15,236 nt of DNA from DATGIQ01 sp035295665 (GCA_035295665.1 DATGIQ010000399.1:1-15236), one strand, 5' to 3'. Counted from the first letter of the stretch, positions 6,519 through 14,409 are shown. Program-made: numbers and translations. Notes: a model not told the origin generated them from the letters alone.

Positions 6519-8216
6519 ATGAGAGGTTCTCTCCAGTCCAGCGATTCCGCCGATCTGATCATCCACCACGCCAGCGTCGTAACGGTCGACGACAAATCCC
6601 ATATCTTCGAGGCCATTGCCGCCAAGAATGGCCGGATCCTGGCGTTGGGGGATGATGAAACCATTTTCAAGTTGCGTGGCCCGAAGACCACCGTGATCGA
6701 CGCCAATGGCAACAGCGTCCTTCCCGGGCTGTTCGATAGTCACGTCCATCCGATGTCGGCGGCTCTCAGTGAATGGAAGGAGCCATTGCCCGTACTGAAT
6801 TCGCTCCGCGATGTGTTCGCCTACATCCGCAAGCAGGCAGCAACGACACCGCGCGGGGAGTGGATCATTGTTCGCTACGCCTTTCCAACGCGCCTGGTGG
6901 AAGGTCGATTTCCCACCCGATCGGAGCTCGACGTTGCGGCCCCCAATCATCCGGTGTTGTACCATGCCGGCCCAGCGGGCGTGGCCAATAGCGCGGCCCT
7001 GCAGCTCTCCGGCATCACCAAGGACACGCCCAACCCCGCCGCCGGCACGATCGTCAAGGATCCGTCAACCGGGCAGCCGACGGGGATGCTCCGCAATGCT
7101 TATCAAGTCTTGAAAGGCGTACCGCGCGAAAGCGACCAAGCTTCCGCCTCCACGAAGCGGGAGGCGGTCAAGAAGCTCTTTCGGCTTTACAACTCCCAGG
7201 GCCTGACCAGCATCTCCGATCGGAACGCGAGCCGGGCCGACCTGGACTTGTACCTGTCGCTCCGCGAAAACAAGGAGCTGACGCTTCGGATCCACGTGGC
7301 CCGCAGTTTTGACCCGTCCGGGACCCGTGAGGAAATTGTCCGCAAGCTCGAAGCACTGCCCGGCCAGGACAAGCGAGGCGGCCCAACCGGCGTGGGCGAT
7401 GACTGGGTGCGGATCGGACCGATCAAGCTGTTCCTCGACGGCGGAATGCTCAACGGTTCGGCGTACATGCGGCAACCCTGGCCGCCGGGGGAAACGTATC
7501 AAATCGTCGAGAGTAATTATCGCGGCCTGCTGTTCATCAAGCCGGAACAACTGCAAATCATCCTGGAGGAAGCTGTTCCGCGCGGCTGGCAAATGACGGC
7601 TCACACCGCCGGTGAGGGGGCGATGGATGTCCTTCTGGATGCCTACGATCTAGTGAACCGGCAAACACCGATCAAGGAGCGTCGCTTTTGCATCACGCAC
7701 GCCAATTTTCCGTCGCAGCGCAATTTGGAAATCTGCCAGCGCCTGGGTGTGTGTGCCGATGTGCAGCCAGCCTGGCTGTGGAAAGATGGAACCACACTCC
7801 GCACGGTATTGGGCGAGGCGCGGATGCGCTGGTTTCAGCCGTACAAGACCTGGTTGCAATACACGACAATTGGCGGCGGCAGCGACCACATGATCAAGCT
7901 TGACTCGCTGCAAGCCACGAACCCCTGGAACCCCTGGCTCGGAATGTGGATCACGCTGGCCCGCCTGTGTGAGCGCGGTACAGTGTTGATGCCGGAGCAA
8001 CGTCTGACGCGCGAACAAGCCCTTCGGCTGTACACGATCAACAATGCCTACCTTCATCACCAGGAGAAGAATTCAGGGAGCTTGGAGATCGGTAAGTTAG
8101 CCGATCTCGTCATCATCGATCAGGATTTTCTCAACTGTCACCTGAGCTTGATTCCGCAGATCCAGGTGGCTTACACGATTGTGGCCGGGAATGTGGTGTA
8201 TGAGCGAAAGGGTTAG
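6519..8216 (+). CDS. YtcJ-type amidohydrolase (amidohydrolase family 3)
   Basis: A 565-aa metal-dependent hydrolase of the amidohydrolase superfamily, YtcJ/Amidohydro_3 branch. The two-part composite beta-sandwich is visible at the ends (ADLIIHHASVVTVDD at 11-25 and LEIGKLADLVIID near 522-534). The barrel carries the metal ligands: HVH at 75-77 in GLFDSHVHP, a probable carboxylated Lys at 303 in IKLFLDGG, His 362 in TAHTAGEGAM, His 394 in ITHANF, and Asp 456 in GGGSDH. Members hydrolyse amides, formamides or ureas, and many have no known substrate. No signal peptide is evident, so it is probably cytoplasmic. The ATG at 6519 has GGAG 7 nt upstream. An ATG at 6432 would add 29 residues outside the fold. 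It has no operon partner. Confidence 0.9.
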   Translation: MRGSLQSSDSADLIIHHASVVTVDDKSHIFEAIAAKNGRILALGDDETIFKLRGPKTTVIDANGNSVLPGLFDSHVHPMSAALSEWKEPLPVLNSLRDVFAYIRKQAATTPRGEWIIVRYAFPTRLVEGRFPTRSELDVAAPNHPVLYHAGPAGVANSAALQLSGITKDTPNPAAGTIVKDPSTGQPTGMLRNAYQVLKGVPRESDQASASTKREAVKKLFRLYNSQGLTSISDRNASRADLDLYLSLRENKELTLRIHVARSFDPSGTREEIVRKLEALPGQDKRGGPTGVGDDWVRIGPIKLFLDGGMLNGSAYMRQPWPPGETYQIVESNYRGLLFIKPEQLQIILEEAVPRGWQMTAHTAGEGAMDVLLDAYDLVNRQTPIKERRFCITHANFPSQRNLEICQRLGVCADVQPAWLWKDGTTLRTVLGEARMRWFQPYKTWLQYTTIGGGSDHMIKLDSLQATNPWNPWLGMWITLARLCERGTVLMPEQRLTREQALRLYTINNAYLHHQEKNSGSLEIGKLADLVIIDQDFLNCHLSLIPQIQVAYTIVAGNVVYERKG

Positions 8217-8350
8217 GTTCGCCGCTGCCTATCGGAAGCCGAAGTGAAATTACGAGAGTGTGCCGATCGGGCAGGTCAAAGCCTCGAAGGTTTTGTGGAC
8301 CACCTTATCGAATGCGAAGTGCACGGCACCAATAGAAGCCGGATTCCGCC

Positions 8351-9247
8351 TCAGCGATGCAGCAGTTTATGCAGGTGCAAATGAAACGGCCCAAGCTTGC
8401 CGCCGTAGTTTCCAGCCGAAATGCCAAGCACACCGGGAAGACAGGCCGCACGTACCCCAACCCGTGTGGCCTCTTCCACGGCGGCCAGGTCGAGCCCGTC
8501 AATGACCAGCTCGTAAACCGCGTTGACGCCCTCGGGCAACGCGGTCCGCACCAGGCCGCGCAAGGTCGGACAGTAACCGTCGTTGGTGCTGGCACGGAGC
8601 TTCTTGTATCGGCTGCCGACCTTGCTGCCGCTGCGGACCACGCCCCCGGGAAAAGGCAAGATGATTCCGGGGACATTCCGCATGGCAGCGACCGCCGCCT
8701 CGGCAGCCGCCAGGGCCGTGGCTTGAGTGTTGCCCAGGATGAGGAAATTCCCGCCAGCTACCCCCTTGGTTGTGCCGAACACATCCTCGCAGGTGAATTC
8801 CCCATCCATGACCGGCACCCGCCAGTACCGCCGTCCCTCCAGTTTCTTGCTGAATTGATAGCCGTCGCCGAAATAGCGCAGATTTCCTCCCACGCGGATC
8901 GCTTTTTCCTTCACCACAGGCAAGCCATTGTAACAGGCTGTCGTTGGACACGTGAGCACACATTGGGCGATCCGGTTCACGAGCGCTTTTTGCAGGGCGT
9001 CGCGGTTGAATGCAAACAGCAGCAGACTGACGCCGGGACGGCCATCCGGAGTTTCATTCGGATGTAGCGGACGTTCGATGCCGGCCTCGGCGTCGCAGCC
9101 AATCACGGAAGCGGCGTAGCCGGTCGCCATCTGTCCGGCCGTCTGAGCCCATGCCGGCGTCTCGGCCGTAACCACCGCGCGCGCCGCCGTCATGGGAAAC
9201 GCTTCTGCGAAAGTGTCTTGGATCGGAATATCGGCGATGGCTAGCAA
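8351..9247 (-). CDS. fhcD: formylmethanofuran--tetrahydromethanopterin formyltransferase
   Basis: A 298-aa match to archaeal Ftr and bacterial FhcD (usual length about 297). The enzyme transfers the formyl group between formylmethanofuran and tetrahydromethanopterin. In methylotrophs it works in the Fhc complex that oxidises formaldehyde-derived C1 units to formate. Conserved blocks run the full length: DTFAEAFPM (11-19), TPDGRPGV (66-73), FGDGYQ, GVAGGNF (162-168), PFPGG (198-202), SKVGS, ASTN near 219, EGVNAVYE, and the C-terminal ISAGNYGGKLG. No ATG is available. TTG at 9247 has AGGA 6 nt upstream, and another TTG at 9253 overlaps that site. It follows a secreted-protein gene by 40 nt with no other C1 gene in view, which fits planctomycetes, where these genes are scattered. 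Confidence 0.95.
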   Translation of the reverse strand: MLAIADIPIQDTFAEAFPMTAARAVVTAETPAWAQTAGQMATGYAASVIGCDAEAGIERPLHPNETPDGRPGVSLLLFAFNRDALQKALVNRIAQCVLTCPTTACYNGLPVVKEKAIRVGGNLRYFGDGYQFSKKLEGRRYWRVPVMDGEFTCEDVFGTTKGVAGGNFLILGNTQATALAAAEAAVAAMRNVPGIILPFPGGVVRSGSKVGSRYKKLRASTNDGYCPTLRGLVRTALPEGVNAVYELVIDGLDLAAVEEATRVGVRAACLPGVLGISAGNYGGKLGPFHLHLHKLLHR

Positions 9248-9287
9248 GCGCAATCCTGATCAGAAAAAGCCGAAGGAAAACCGGCCA

Positions 9288-9971
9288 TTATTTCTTTGCC
9301 TCCGCCAGGATGACCAACATCGCAATTCGCGGCCGGGTGTTGTCCGCAGTGGCGGCATCCTTGTCCTTGGGCTTGGACTTGGACGCTTGCTTGGCCAGAT
9401 ACACTTCGACCGTCTGATCGGGCTGGAGGCTATCAAAATCGCCCGTGTAGCCGGGCAATGCTGGATCCGGGCCCTTTAGCTCGCGCTTTTCTTTCTCGGT
9501 CAACCGCCGCGGCTTGCCCTTGTCGTCCAACTCGACCGGAAGGAGCATCGTTCGTACCTTCATGTCATCGGGCATGTCGAACTCGATTTTTTGGCTCGCG
9601 TCCTTGTAGAGGTTGCGGGTGTTCTTTTCGATATCGAGTTGAATTTGGGCGATCTGCCGCTGACGCTCGATGGGGTTTCGGTTGCGCTGCGCTTCCGCCA
9701 TGCGGAACTGCAGATTGGCCAGATTTTGCAGAATGTGCGGGTCCTGTTTGGTCGTTTTGTAGGAAACTTCAACGGTGGCAATGCGCTTATCCGCGTCCAT
9801 TTTGACCAGCTTGCCGATGAAGGCTTTGCCCGATTTGACCAGCTTTTCGATCTGCTTCTGTTCTTTGGTGTCCGGTTTCGGTTTGGAATCCGTGTCATCG
9901 TCGGCGGCCAGAGCGGGGAGCAAAATCACGCACAGGACGATCGACCCGAGCCACGGAGGACTACGTCGCAT
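9288..9971 (-). CDS. secreted protein of unknown function
   Basis: A 227-aa protein with a classic signal peptide (MRRSPPW, a hydrophobic core, then a likely cut after PALAA at about residue 23). The mature part starts with an acidic/Lys-rich linker, then a beta-rich stretch (AFIGKLVKMDADKRIATVEVSY, residues 50-71) and a long charged helix-prone segment with Gln/Asn (about 76-125). It continues with a Lys-rich middle (145-170) and a final strand-rich block. I recognise no named domain. The overall pattern resembles lineage-specific planctomycete periplasmic proteins. AAAGGG lies 8 nt before the ATG. The gene probably has its own promoter just downstream of the preceding terminator, and fhcD follows by 40 nt, so the two may be co-transcribed without any clear functional link. 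Confidence 0.8.
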   Translation of the reverse strand: MRRSPPWLGSIVLCVILLPALAADDDTDSKPKPDTKEQKQIEKLVKSGKAFIGKLVKMDADKRIATVEVSYKTTKQDPHILQNLANLQFRMAEAQRNRNPIERQRQIAQIQLDIEKNTRNLYKDASQKIEFDMPDDMKVRTMLLPVELDDKGKPRRLTEKEKRELKGPDPALPGYTGDFDSLQPDQTVEVYLAKQASKSKPKDKDAATADNTRPRIAMLVILAEAKK

Positions 9972-10022
9972 AAACGGAACCCTTTCACTAAGGTTCGCAC
10001 TCTCTTCCCTCCCTGTATAACA

Positions 10023-10050
10023 ATTTATCCGTGTGCAGGTTCCGGTACAA
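10023..10050 (-). promoter_or_regulatory. candidate sigma-70 promoter of the 227-aa secreted protein gene
   Basis: Read on the minus strand, TTGTAC (complement of 10045-10050) and ATAAAT (complement of 10023-10028) are 16 nt apart, and the -10 lies 52 nt before the ATG at 9971. The position, just after the hairpin at 10063-10113, is where a new promoter would be expected. Confidence 0.35.
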
Positions 10051-10062
10051 CGAAATTTGTAG

Positions 10063-10113
10063 CCACCGGCGTTTTGCGTTTGGCAGTCCCGTCCGAACGC
10101 AAAACGCCAGTGG
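10063..10113 (-). terminator. hairpin terminator of the 107-aa secreted protein gene
   Basis: Two 21-nt arms (10063-10083 and 10093-10113) pair with one C/A mismatch and one G/T pair, around a 9-nt loop. The core 13 bp (GGCGTTTTGCGTT with its complement) is perfect. It starts 24 nt after the stop of the minus-strand gene ending at 10138 and is followed in that direction by ACAAATTT, moderately U-rich. Confidence 0.7.
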
Positions 10114-10137
10114 GGAAGCGATTCTCGAAAGGGTTTG

Positions 10138-10461
10138 TTAATTGTTGGGCGTGAAGGGCGGTATCGGTTGGAAAGGGCTCTTGTATTGCGTGCTTGGAAA
10201 CGAGCTGGGCGGTGGTAAGGGGCTAATCCCGATCTTGGGAGCGGTTGAGAAGCTGGGGAACGTCAGCCTGGGCATGTATTTGAGCAGATTCCAGCCGCTC
10301 GACTGCTGGGCCGCGATCGGGGCGGCCAGGTTCTGCGTGGTACTCACCGGCTTAAACGTCAAGCGGCGTGGCTGGTTGCTAAATGCAGTCAGACTCTGTG
10401 CTCTGCCCGAAGACGCGAAGCCCATCCCAATGACCAGTGCTGCCCAGATTGCGTTGCGCAC
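10138..10461 (-). CDS. small secreted Pro/Ser-rich protein
   Basis: A 107-aa protein with a signal peptide (residues 1-21, cut probably after SSGRA). The mature part is rich in Pro, Ser, Thr and aromatic residues, ending in the low-complexity run SPLPPPSSFPSTQYKSPF and a PIPPFTPNN tail. No cysteines or known domains are visible. Such tails often belong to envelope-associated proteins, but no function can be assigned. The start is a GTG at 10461 with a GGGGGA stretch about 8 nt upstream. The open frame continues upstream into sequence overlapping argC's 3' end without homology. It lies 107 nt downstream of argC on the same strand. Confidence 0.65.
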   Translation of the reverse strand: MRNAIWAALVIGMGFASSGRAQSLTAFSNQPRRLTFKPVSTTQNLAAPIAAQQSSGWNLLKYMPRLTFPSFSTAPKIGISPLPPPSSFPSTQYKSPFQPIPPFTPNN

Positions 10462-10568
10462 GCGGAGTCCCCCTCTGCTTGAGACGATCGGACCTGATAT
10501 CCCGGATTTTGGAAAGAGGGCGCGGAGGATAGCAAGTGAGTTCTGGCTGTCAAGACCAATTTCCGACT

Positions 10569-11582
10569 CTACACTAGAGCCGTCTGCTCCTCGTGGCCGT
10601 ACATGCGGTTGAAATTCTGCACCGCCACTCCACTGGCGCCGCGGATCAAGTTGTCTTCCGCTACCAGAATCACCAGCCGGCCTCGGACCAGCCGCACGGT
10701 CACATCCAAGAAATTCGTGCCCGCACAATCCTTGGTGGCCGGCACCTGGGAAAGGATGCGCACAAACGGAGCTTTGGCATAATACGTCCGGTACAACTCG
10801 AGCAGCTCGCCTTCGGAGAAGCCCCGCTGCGGTGTGGCGTAGATCGTGGTAAAGATGCCGCGGTTCATCGGAATGAGATGCGGCGTGAAGAGAACTTGCA
10901 CTGCCTCCCCGGCCACATCGCTTAGACTCTGCTCAATTTCAGGCGTATGCCGGTGATGCCCGATGTTGTAGGCAGTGACACTTTCGTTGCATTCTGGGAA
11001 ATGGTAGGGCAGCTTAGGCGTCCGTCCGGCGCCCGAAACACCGCTCTTGCTGTCCACGATTAGTCCACGGAGGTCCACATGCTTGCCGGCCACCAAGGGC
11101 GCCAGACCAAGGATGGCCGTCTGCGGATAACAGCCAGGATTGGCCACCAGCTGTGCGGTTGCCGCTTCTTCGCCGTAAAGCTCCGGCAGGCCATACACTG
11201 CCTGCGCCAAATGGGCCAGGTCACGATGGCTTTCGCCGTACCACTGCGCGTAGACGTTCGGATCGCGGAGCCGGTAGTCGGCGCTCAGATCGATCACCCG
11301 GACGCTGCGGTCCAGTAAGGCCGGCAACGTGCTCATGCTCGCCCCGTGCGGCAGACAACTGAACACGCATTCGACTCCGCGGGCGATCAAGCGGTCGGCA
11401 TCGAACGGCTCGCAGCGTAGCGCCGTGCGGCCGGCCAGGCTTGGGTGCAGGTCCGCCACCCGCGGCGTTTCCTCCTGGCGCGAGGTGACGGCCACAATCT
11501 CGACCGCTGGATGACGGAGCAGAATTTTGATCAACTCAGCGGCGGTGTAGCCCGATCCGCCCAGGATGGCAACCTTGGTCAT
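10569..11582 (-). CDS. argC: N-acetyl-gamma-glutamyl-phosphate reductase
   Basis: A 337-aa NADPH-dependent enzyme of arginine synthesis that reduces N-acetyl-glutamyl phosphate to the semialdehyde. The NADP-binding GGSGYTA lies at 8-14. The catalytic Cys is at 151 in ANPGCYPQTAIL, and the catalytic His lies in the HHRHTPEIEQ block near 209-218. SKSGVSGAGR (178-187) and FTPHLIPMNRG are also typical. Length and motifs match type 1 ArgC. The ATG at 11582 begins the Rossmann strand directly (MTKVAILGG). A 9-residue upstream extension is unlikely. The ribosome-binding site is weak. No other arg gene is in the window, so argC is separate here. It diverges from an amidase gene, with TACAAT on the minus strand at 11627-11632 as a possible -10. 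Confidence 0.95.
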   Translation of the reverse strand: MTKVAILGGSGYTAAELIKILLRHPAVEIVAVTSRQEETPRVADLHPSLAGRTALRCEPFDADRLIARGVECVFSCLPHGASMSTLPALLDRSVRVIDLSADYRLRDPNVYAQWYGESHRDLAHLAQAVYGLPELYGEEAATAQLVANPGCYPQTAILGLAPLVAGKHVDLRGLIVDSKSGVSGAGRTPKLPYHFPECNESVTAYNIGHHRHTPEIEQSLSDVAGEAVQVLFTPHLIPMNRGIFTTIYATPQRGFSEGELLELYRTYYAKAPFVRILSQVPATKDCAGTNFLDVTVRLVRGRLVILVAEDNLIRGASGVAVQNFNRMYGHEEQTALV

Positions 11583-11679
11583 GAGTCCCGAGTCCGTGAT
11601 CCGCAACAAGGAGTAATTCGTACGTTATTGTATAGCAAAACATCGGACTGCCGTGCCTACAAATTACGGACGACGGATT

Positions 11680-13017
11680 ATGGAATGGACCATCGATTCA
11701 GCCTCGGCTGCGCTGCGGCGCGGGGAATTATCTCCGCTGGAGTTGCTGACGACTTGCCTGGAGCGCATCGACCAATATGAGCCGCATGTCCAGGCCTGGG
11801 TATTTGTTGACCGGGAACATGCCCGTGTCCAGGCCGAGTCGGCCGCGGCCGAGCTGCGCCAGAATCGGTGGCGCGGTCCGCTCCACGGCGTCCCAATCGG
11901 CATCAAGGACATTGTGGACGTTTTCGACTGGCCGACCGCTGCCGGCTCACGGCTGTGGGCCCAGAGCGTTGCGCGACAGGATGCGACCGTGGTACGCCGG
12001 CTTCGCCAGGCGGGGGCGGTGTTGCTGGGAAAGACAGTGACAACGCAGTACGCCAGTTTTGACCCACCCCCCACGCGCAACCCGTGGAAACCGGGACGGA
12101 CGCCGGGCGGTTCCAGTAGCGGCTCGGCGGCGGCGGTGGCTTGTGGCATGTGCCTGGGGGCGATCGGTTCCCAAACAGGTGGCTCGATCACCCGGCCAGC
12201 GTCGTATTGTGGCGTGGCCGGGTGCAAACCGACCTTCACCCGGGTGAGTACAGCCGGGGTGCTGCCCCTGGCCCCGAGTATGGACCATGTCGGCCCCATC
12301 GCCGGCTGTGTTCGTGATTTGGCCACGCTGCTCCAGGTCATCGCGGGTTCCGATCCGCATGATCCGGAGTGTAGCAATCGGGTGGTTCCGGATTACGGCC
12401 TGGCTTGTTGCAGTCCCACGCCGCCGCGCCTGGGACGACTGCGCGGGCTCTTCGCCGAATTGGCTGAACCCGCCATGCACAAGTTGCTAGACCGGGCCAG
12501 TCAACAGTTCCGCGAACAGGGAGCGGCGGTGTCCGAGGTAGCCTTGCCCGCGGGATTTGCCGAAGTCGTGCCGTGTCATCGGACCGTCATGGCTGTCGAG
12601 GCGGCGGCGTATCATGGCGTGCGACTTCACCGCCATCCCGAGGATTACGCCCCCAAAATACGCTCCCTACTTCAGGAAGGGCTGGCATGTCCGGCACCGG
12701 AATATGCCCGGTGCAAAGAGCTTCAGCGACAGCTCTCACAGGAAATGCTTCGCTGTTTCGAAGAAGTGGATGCTTTGCTGACACCAGCGACGACGGGGCC
12801 GGCGCCGGACCGCGCCACGACTGGCGACCCGGCCTTCAATTCCCCCTGGAGCTTCACCGGGCTGCCGACGGTGTCGCTCCCGGCGGGGCGCGATGCCGAC
12901 GGTCTCCCCTTGGCGATCCAGCTGGTGGGCCGGCCGTGGGGCGAAGCGGAGCTGTTGTCTGTGGCCGCCTGGTGTGAACAAGTGCTAGGCTTGGCAAAGT
13001 CCTCACCACCGACTTGA
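11680..13017 (+). CDS. amidase signature family protein
   Basis: A 445-aa amidase-signature hydrolase. The Ser-cisSer-Lys triad can be placed: Lys 76 in GIKDIVD, the cis-Ser in GGSSSGS (143-149), and the nucleophile Ser 169 in GSQTGGSITRPA. Downstream CKPTFTRVSTAGVLPLAPSM and DHVGPIA fit the family. The GSQTGGS and ASYCGV sequence differs from the GTDTGGSIRQPA of GatA, and no gatB or gatC is adjacent, so a tRNA amidotransferase is less likely than a free-standing amidase of unknown substrate. There are about ten Cys residues and no signal peptide. The ATG at 11680 begins the usual MEWTIDSAS helix. A GTG at 11653 would add nine residues. It diverges from argC, with a gap of 97 nt. Confidence 0.88.
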   Translation: MEWTIDSASAALRRGELSPLELLTTCLERIDQYEPHVQAWVFVDREHARVQAESAAAELRQNRWRGPLHGVPIGIKDIVDVFDWPTAAGSRLWAQSVARQDATVVRRLRQAGAVLLGKTVTTQYASFDPPPTRNPWKPGRTPGGSSSGSAAAVACGMCLGAIGSQTGGSITRPASYCGVAGCKPTFTRVSTAGVLPLAPSMDHVGPIAGCVRDLATLLQVIAGSDPHDPECSNRVVPDYGLACCSPTPPRLGRLRGLFAELAEPAMHKLLDRASQQFREQGAAVSEVALPAGFAEVVPCHRTVMAVEAAAYHGVRLHRHPEDYAPKIRSLLQEGLACPAPEYARCKELQRQLSQEMLRCFEEVDALLTPATTGPAPDRATTGDPAFNSPWSFTGLPTVSLPAGRDADGLPLAIQLVGRPWGEAELLSVAAWCEQVLGLAKSSPPT

Positions 13018-13047
13018 GCATCCGTTGAGAATTGCCGAGGTTTTTCG

Positions 13048-13077
13048 CCCTGTTCATCCGTTGCAACCCTGTTCATC
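13048..13077 (+). repeat. 11-mer CCCTGTTCATC, copies 2 and 3
   Basis: Two exact copies (13048-13058 and 13067-13077) are spaced 19 nt start to start, about two helical turns, in the 245-nt region before the YTV gene. A third copy is upstream of the RRM gene. Two-turn spacing suits a dimeric or paired DNA-binding protein, but this is inference from spacing alone. Confidence 0.4.
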
Positions 13078-13139
13078 GCTCGCCCTGCCATATTCGGACC
13101 AGTTTCCGTCCTTTTTCTGGAATTCCTACACAGATTTAC

Positions 13140-13168
13140 TTCACCAGTTTACCTGTATTGGGCATAGT
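13140..13168 (+). promoter_or_regulatory. candidate promoter of the YTV gene
   Basis: TTCACC and CATAGT are 17 nt apart and the -10 lies 94 nt before the ATG. The match to consensus is partial. The repeated 11-mer lies 60-90 nt upstream of this -35, where an activator could bind. Confidence 0.25.
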
Positions 13169-13262
13169 TGGGTGACGTTCAACCATCTGGTTGTCCGGTC
13201 CTGCCCAGCGGAGTGTCCCGGTGCCGGCAAGGATCGGCAAGAATCGCAACAAAGGAGATGGC

Positions 13263-14186
13263 ATGATTCGGCAGCAAATTCGTGTTGCCTTGCTGGCTGG
13301 CAGCCTCGTTGCCGCGACGGCATTGACCGCGCGCGCCGAGGATCCTCAGCCGGCACCGGCCGCTGCGGCGGCCGACTGCTGTGCCCCTCAGTATCGCACC
13401 GTGTGCGTGAAAGAGTGGGTACCCGAAAAGTACGAGACGACGCGGACCGTCTACGAACGGGTGTGTCGCGAGGAGAAGTACACCGCCTACCGCTGCGAAA
13501 GCGTCCCCGAGACGCGGACTCGCCAGGTGACCGTGTACAAGCAAGTGCCGGAAGTCAAGGAAGTCGTTCGCCACGTCTGTGTGAAGGTTCCGGTGGTCGA
13601 GGAACGCACGGTAATGAAGACCGAGTGGAAGTGCGTGCCGGAAACCCGCGTGGTCCGCAAGTGCGTGGACAAGGGGCACTATGAGTGCAAGGAAGTTCCC
13701 TGTGGTCCGAGCATCATGGATCGGCTGCGGAAGTGCTTCCATCACGATTGCTGTGACGACTGCTGCGAGCCGTGCGTGGTGCGCACCAAGACCGTCAAGG
13801 TCTGGGTTCCCTGCCCGGTTTGGGAAGAGCACACCGTCACGTGCATGAAGCGCGTTTGCGAGCACATCCCGGTCAAGTGCCAGGTCACGGTCTGCAAGAC
13901 CGAGGTCCGGGAAGAGAAGTGCCAGGTCACCGTCTGCAAGTGCGTTCCCGAGACGAGGACGGAGACCTACACCTGCATGGTGCAAAAGACGGTCCCCTAT
14001 GAGGCCACGCGTACTGTCGTGCACTGCGTTCCTCACGAAGAGAAGGTAGCCTGCACCCGCATGGTTTGCCGCACGGTCCAGAAGCAAGTCCCCGTTGAAA
14101 CTTGCTGCGAGACCAGCTGCTGCAAGCCGCGGTGGTTCCACCTCGGTGGTGGCTTGGGCTTCCGCCACCACGGTTGCTGCGAATAA
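13263..14186 (+). CDS. cysteine-rich secreted YTV-type protein
   Basis: A 307-aa exported protein with a signal peptide (1-25, cut after LTARA) and 34 Cys residues, 33 to 34 of them in the mature part (about 12%). The body is built of short repeats of Val-Thr-Val-Cys, VPETRT (81-86, 228-233, variant at 125-129) and Tyr/Glu/Thr/Arg runs, the pattern of planctomycete YTV proteins. In Rhodopirellula these were proposed as disulfide-linked wall or envelope components. A Cys cluster HHDCCDDCCEPC (160-171) splits the repeat region in two, and the C-terminus is CC-rich with a Gly/His stretch. AAAGGAG sits 5 nt before the ATG, an unusually strong ribosome-binding site for this window, which suggests high expression. 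A full-length antisense ORF is a codon-bias shadow. Confidence 0.88.
   Translation: MIRQQIRVALLAGSLVAATALTARAEDPQPAPAAAAADCCAPQYRTVCVKEWVPEKYETTRTVYERVCREEKYTAYRCESVPETRTRQVTVYKQVPEVKEVVRHVCVKVPVVEERTVMKTEWKCVPETRVVRKCVDKGHYECKEVPCGPSIMDRLRKCFHHDCCDDCCEPCVVRTKTVKVWVPCPVWEEHTVTCMKRVCEHIPVKCQVTVCKTEVREEKCQVTVCKCVPETRTETYTCMVQKTVPYEATRTVVHCVPHEEKVACTRMVCRTVQKQVPVETCCETSCCKPRWFHLGGGLGFRHHGCCE
13875..13940 (+). repeat. 24-bp tandem-like repeat inside the YTV gene
   Basis: The segments 13875-13898 and 13917-13940, each encoding KCQVTVCK, differ at one base in 24 and are 42 nt (14 codons) apart. Near-identity at the DNA level indicates recent duplication or recombination within the gene rather than only protein-level repetition. 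Confidence 0.75.
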
Positions 14187-14212
14187 TGCGGGATCACTTC
14201 ATCGTGGGGAGG

Positions 14213-14329
14213 TGAGTGGACCGTGGTGGGTGGTCGGAGCGGAAAAGTGAGCCCAGGGTAAAAACCTCGACGCAGTCAACACGTTACCCTGTGCTCCGAT
14301 TTCCCTGCCGCTACCCACCACCCCACTCA
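14213..14329. other. 117-nt imperfect inverted repeat (possible structured RNA or palindromic element)
   Basis: Nested complementary arms span this gene-free stretch. TGAGTGG (14213-14219) pairs with 14323-14329, TGGTGGGT (14224-14231) with 14313-14320, and GAGCcCAGGGTAA (14249-14261) with 14284-14296 with a single mismatch, leaving a 22-nt apical loop at 14262-14283. The intervening 16-17 nt sides are only partly complementary, forming an internal loop. The element begins 26 nt after the YTV stop. It could be a structured 3' UTR, a small RNA, or a decayed palindromic mobile element. No ORF or terminal duplication marks it as an insertion sequence. Confidence 0.55.
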
Positions 14330-14356
14330 TTTGCCATCCTGGTGCATGAGAGGACT

Positions 14357-14409
14357 GCAAGAACTCGAGGGGCCAGCGAAGCTGCTTCGCTGGCCCCTCG
14401 AGTTCTTGC
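14357..14409. terminator. perfect 25-bp hairpin
   Basis: The arms 14357-14381 and 14385-14409 are perfectly complementary with a CTG loop. The centre is GGCCAGCGAAG and its complement. It lies 170 nt after the YTV stop and 94 nt before the PilZ start, so it would end YTV transcription or insulate the two genes. There is no U tract. Such perfection suggests either strong selection or a recently arrived palindromic repeat. Confidence 0.75.

Noticed and set aside
8217..8350. Terminator between the convergent amidohydrolase and fhcD genes
   Set aside because: Only a very short GC palindrome around GATC was visible; no stem long enough to support a terminator.
11680..13017. gatA (glutamyl-tRNA amidotransferase subunit A)
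   Set aside because: The nucleophile region is GSQTGGSITRPA rather than the GatA form, and gatB/gatC are not adjacent.
13179..14171. A 330-codon minus-strand ORF opposite the YTV gene
   Set aside because: It is the antisense shadow of a repetitive Val/Thr/Cys-rich gene with biased codons; its translation is a monotonous His/Leu/Ala/Asp mixture with no domain. The plus-strand gene has a strong ribosome-binding site and signal peptide.
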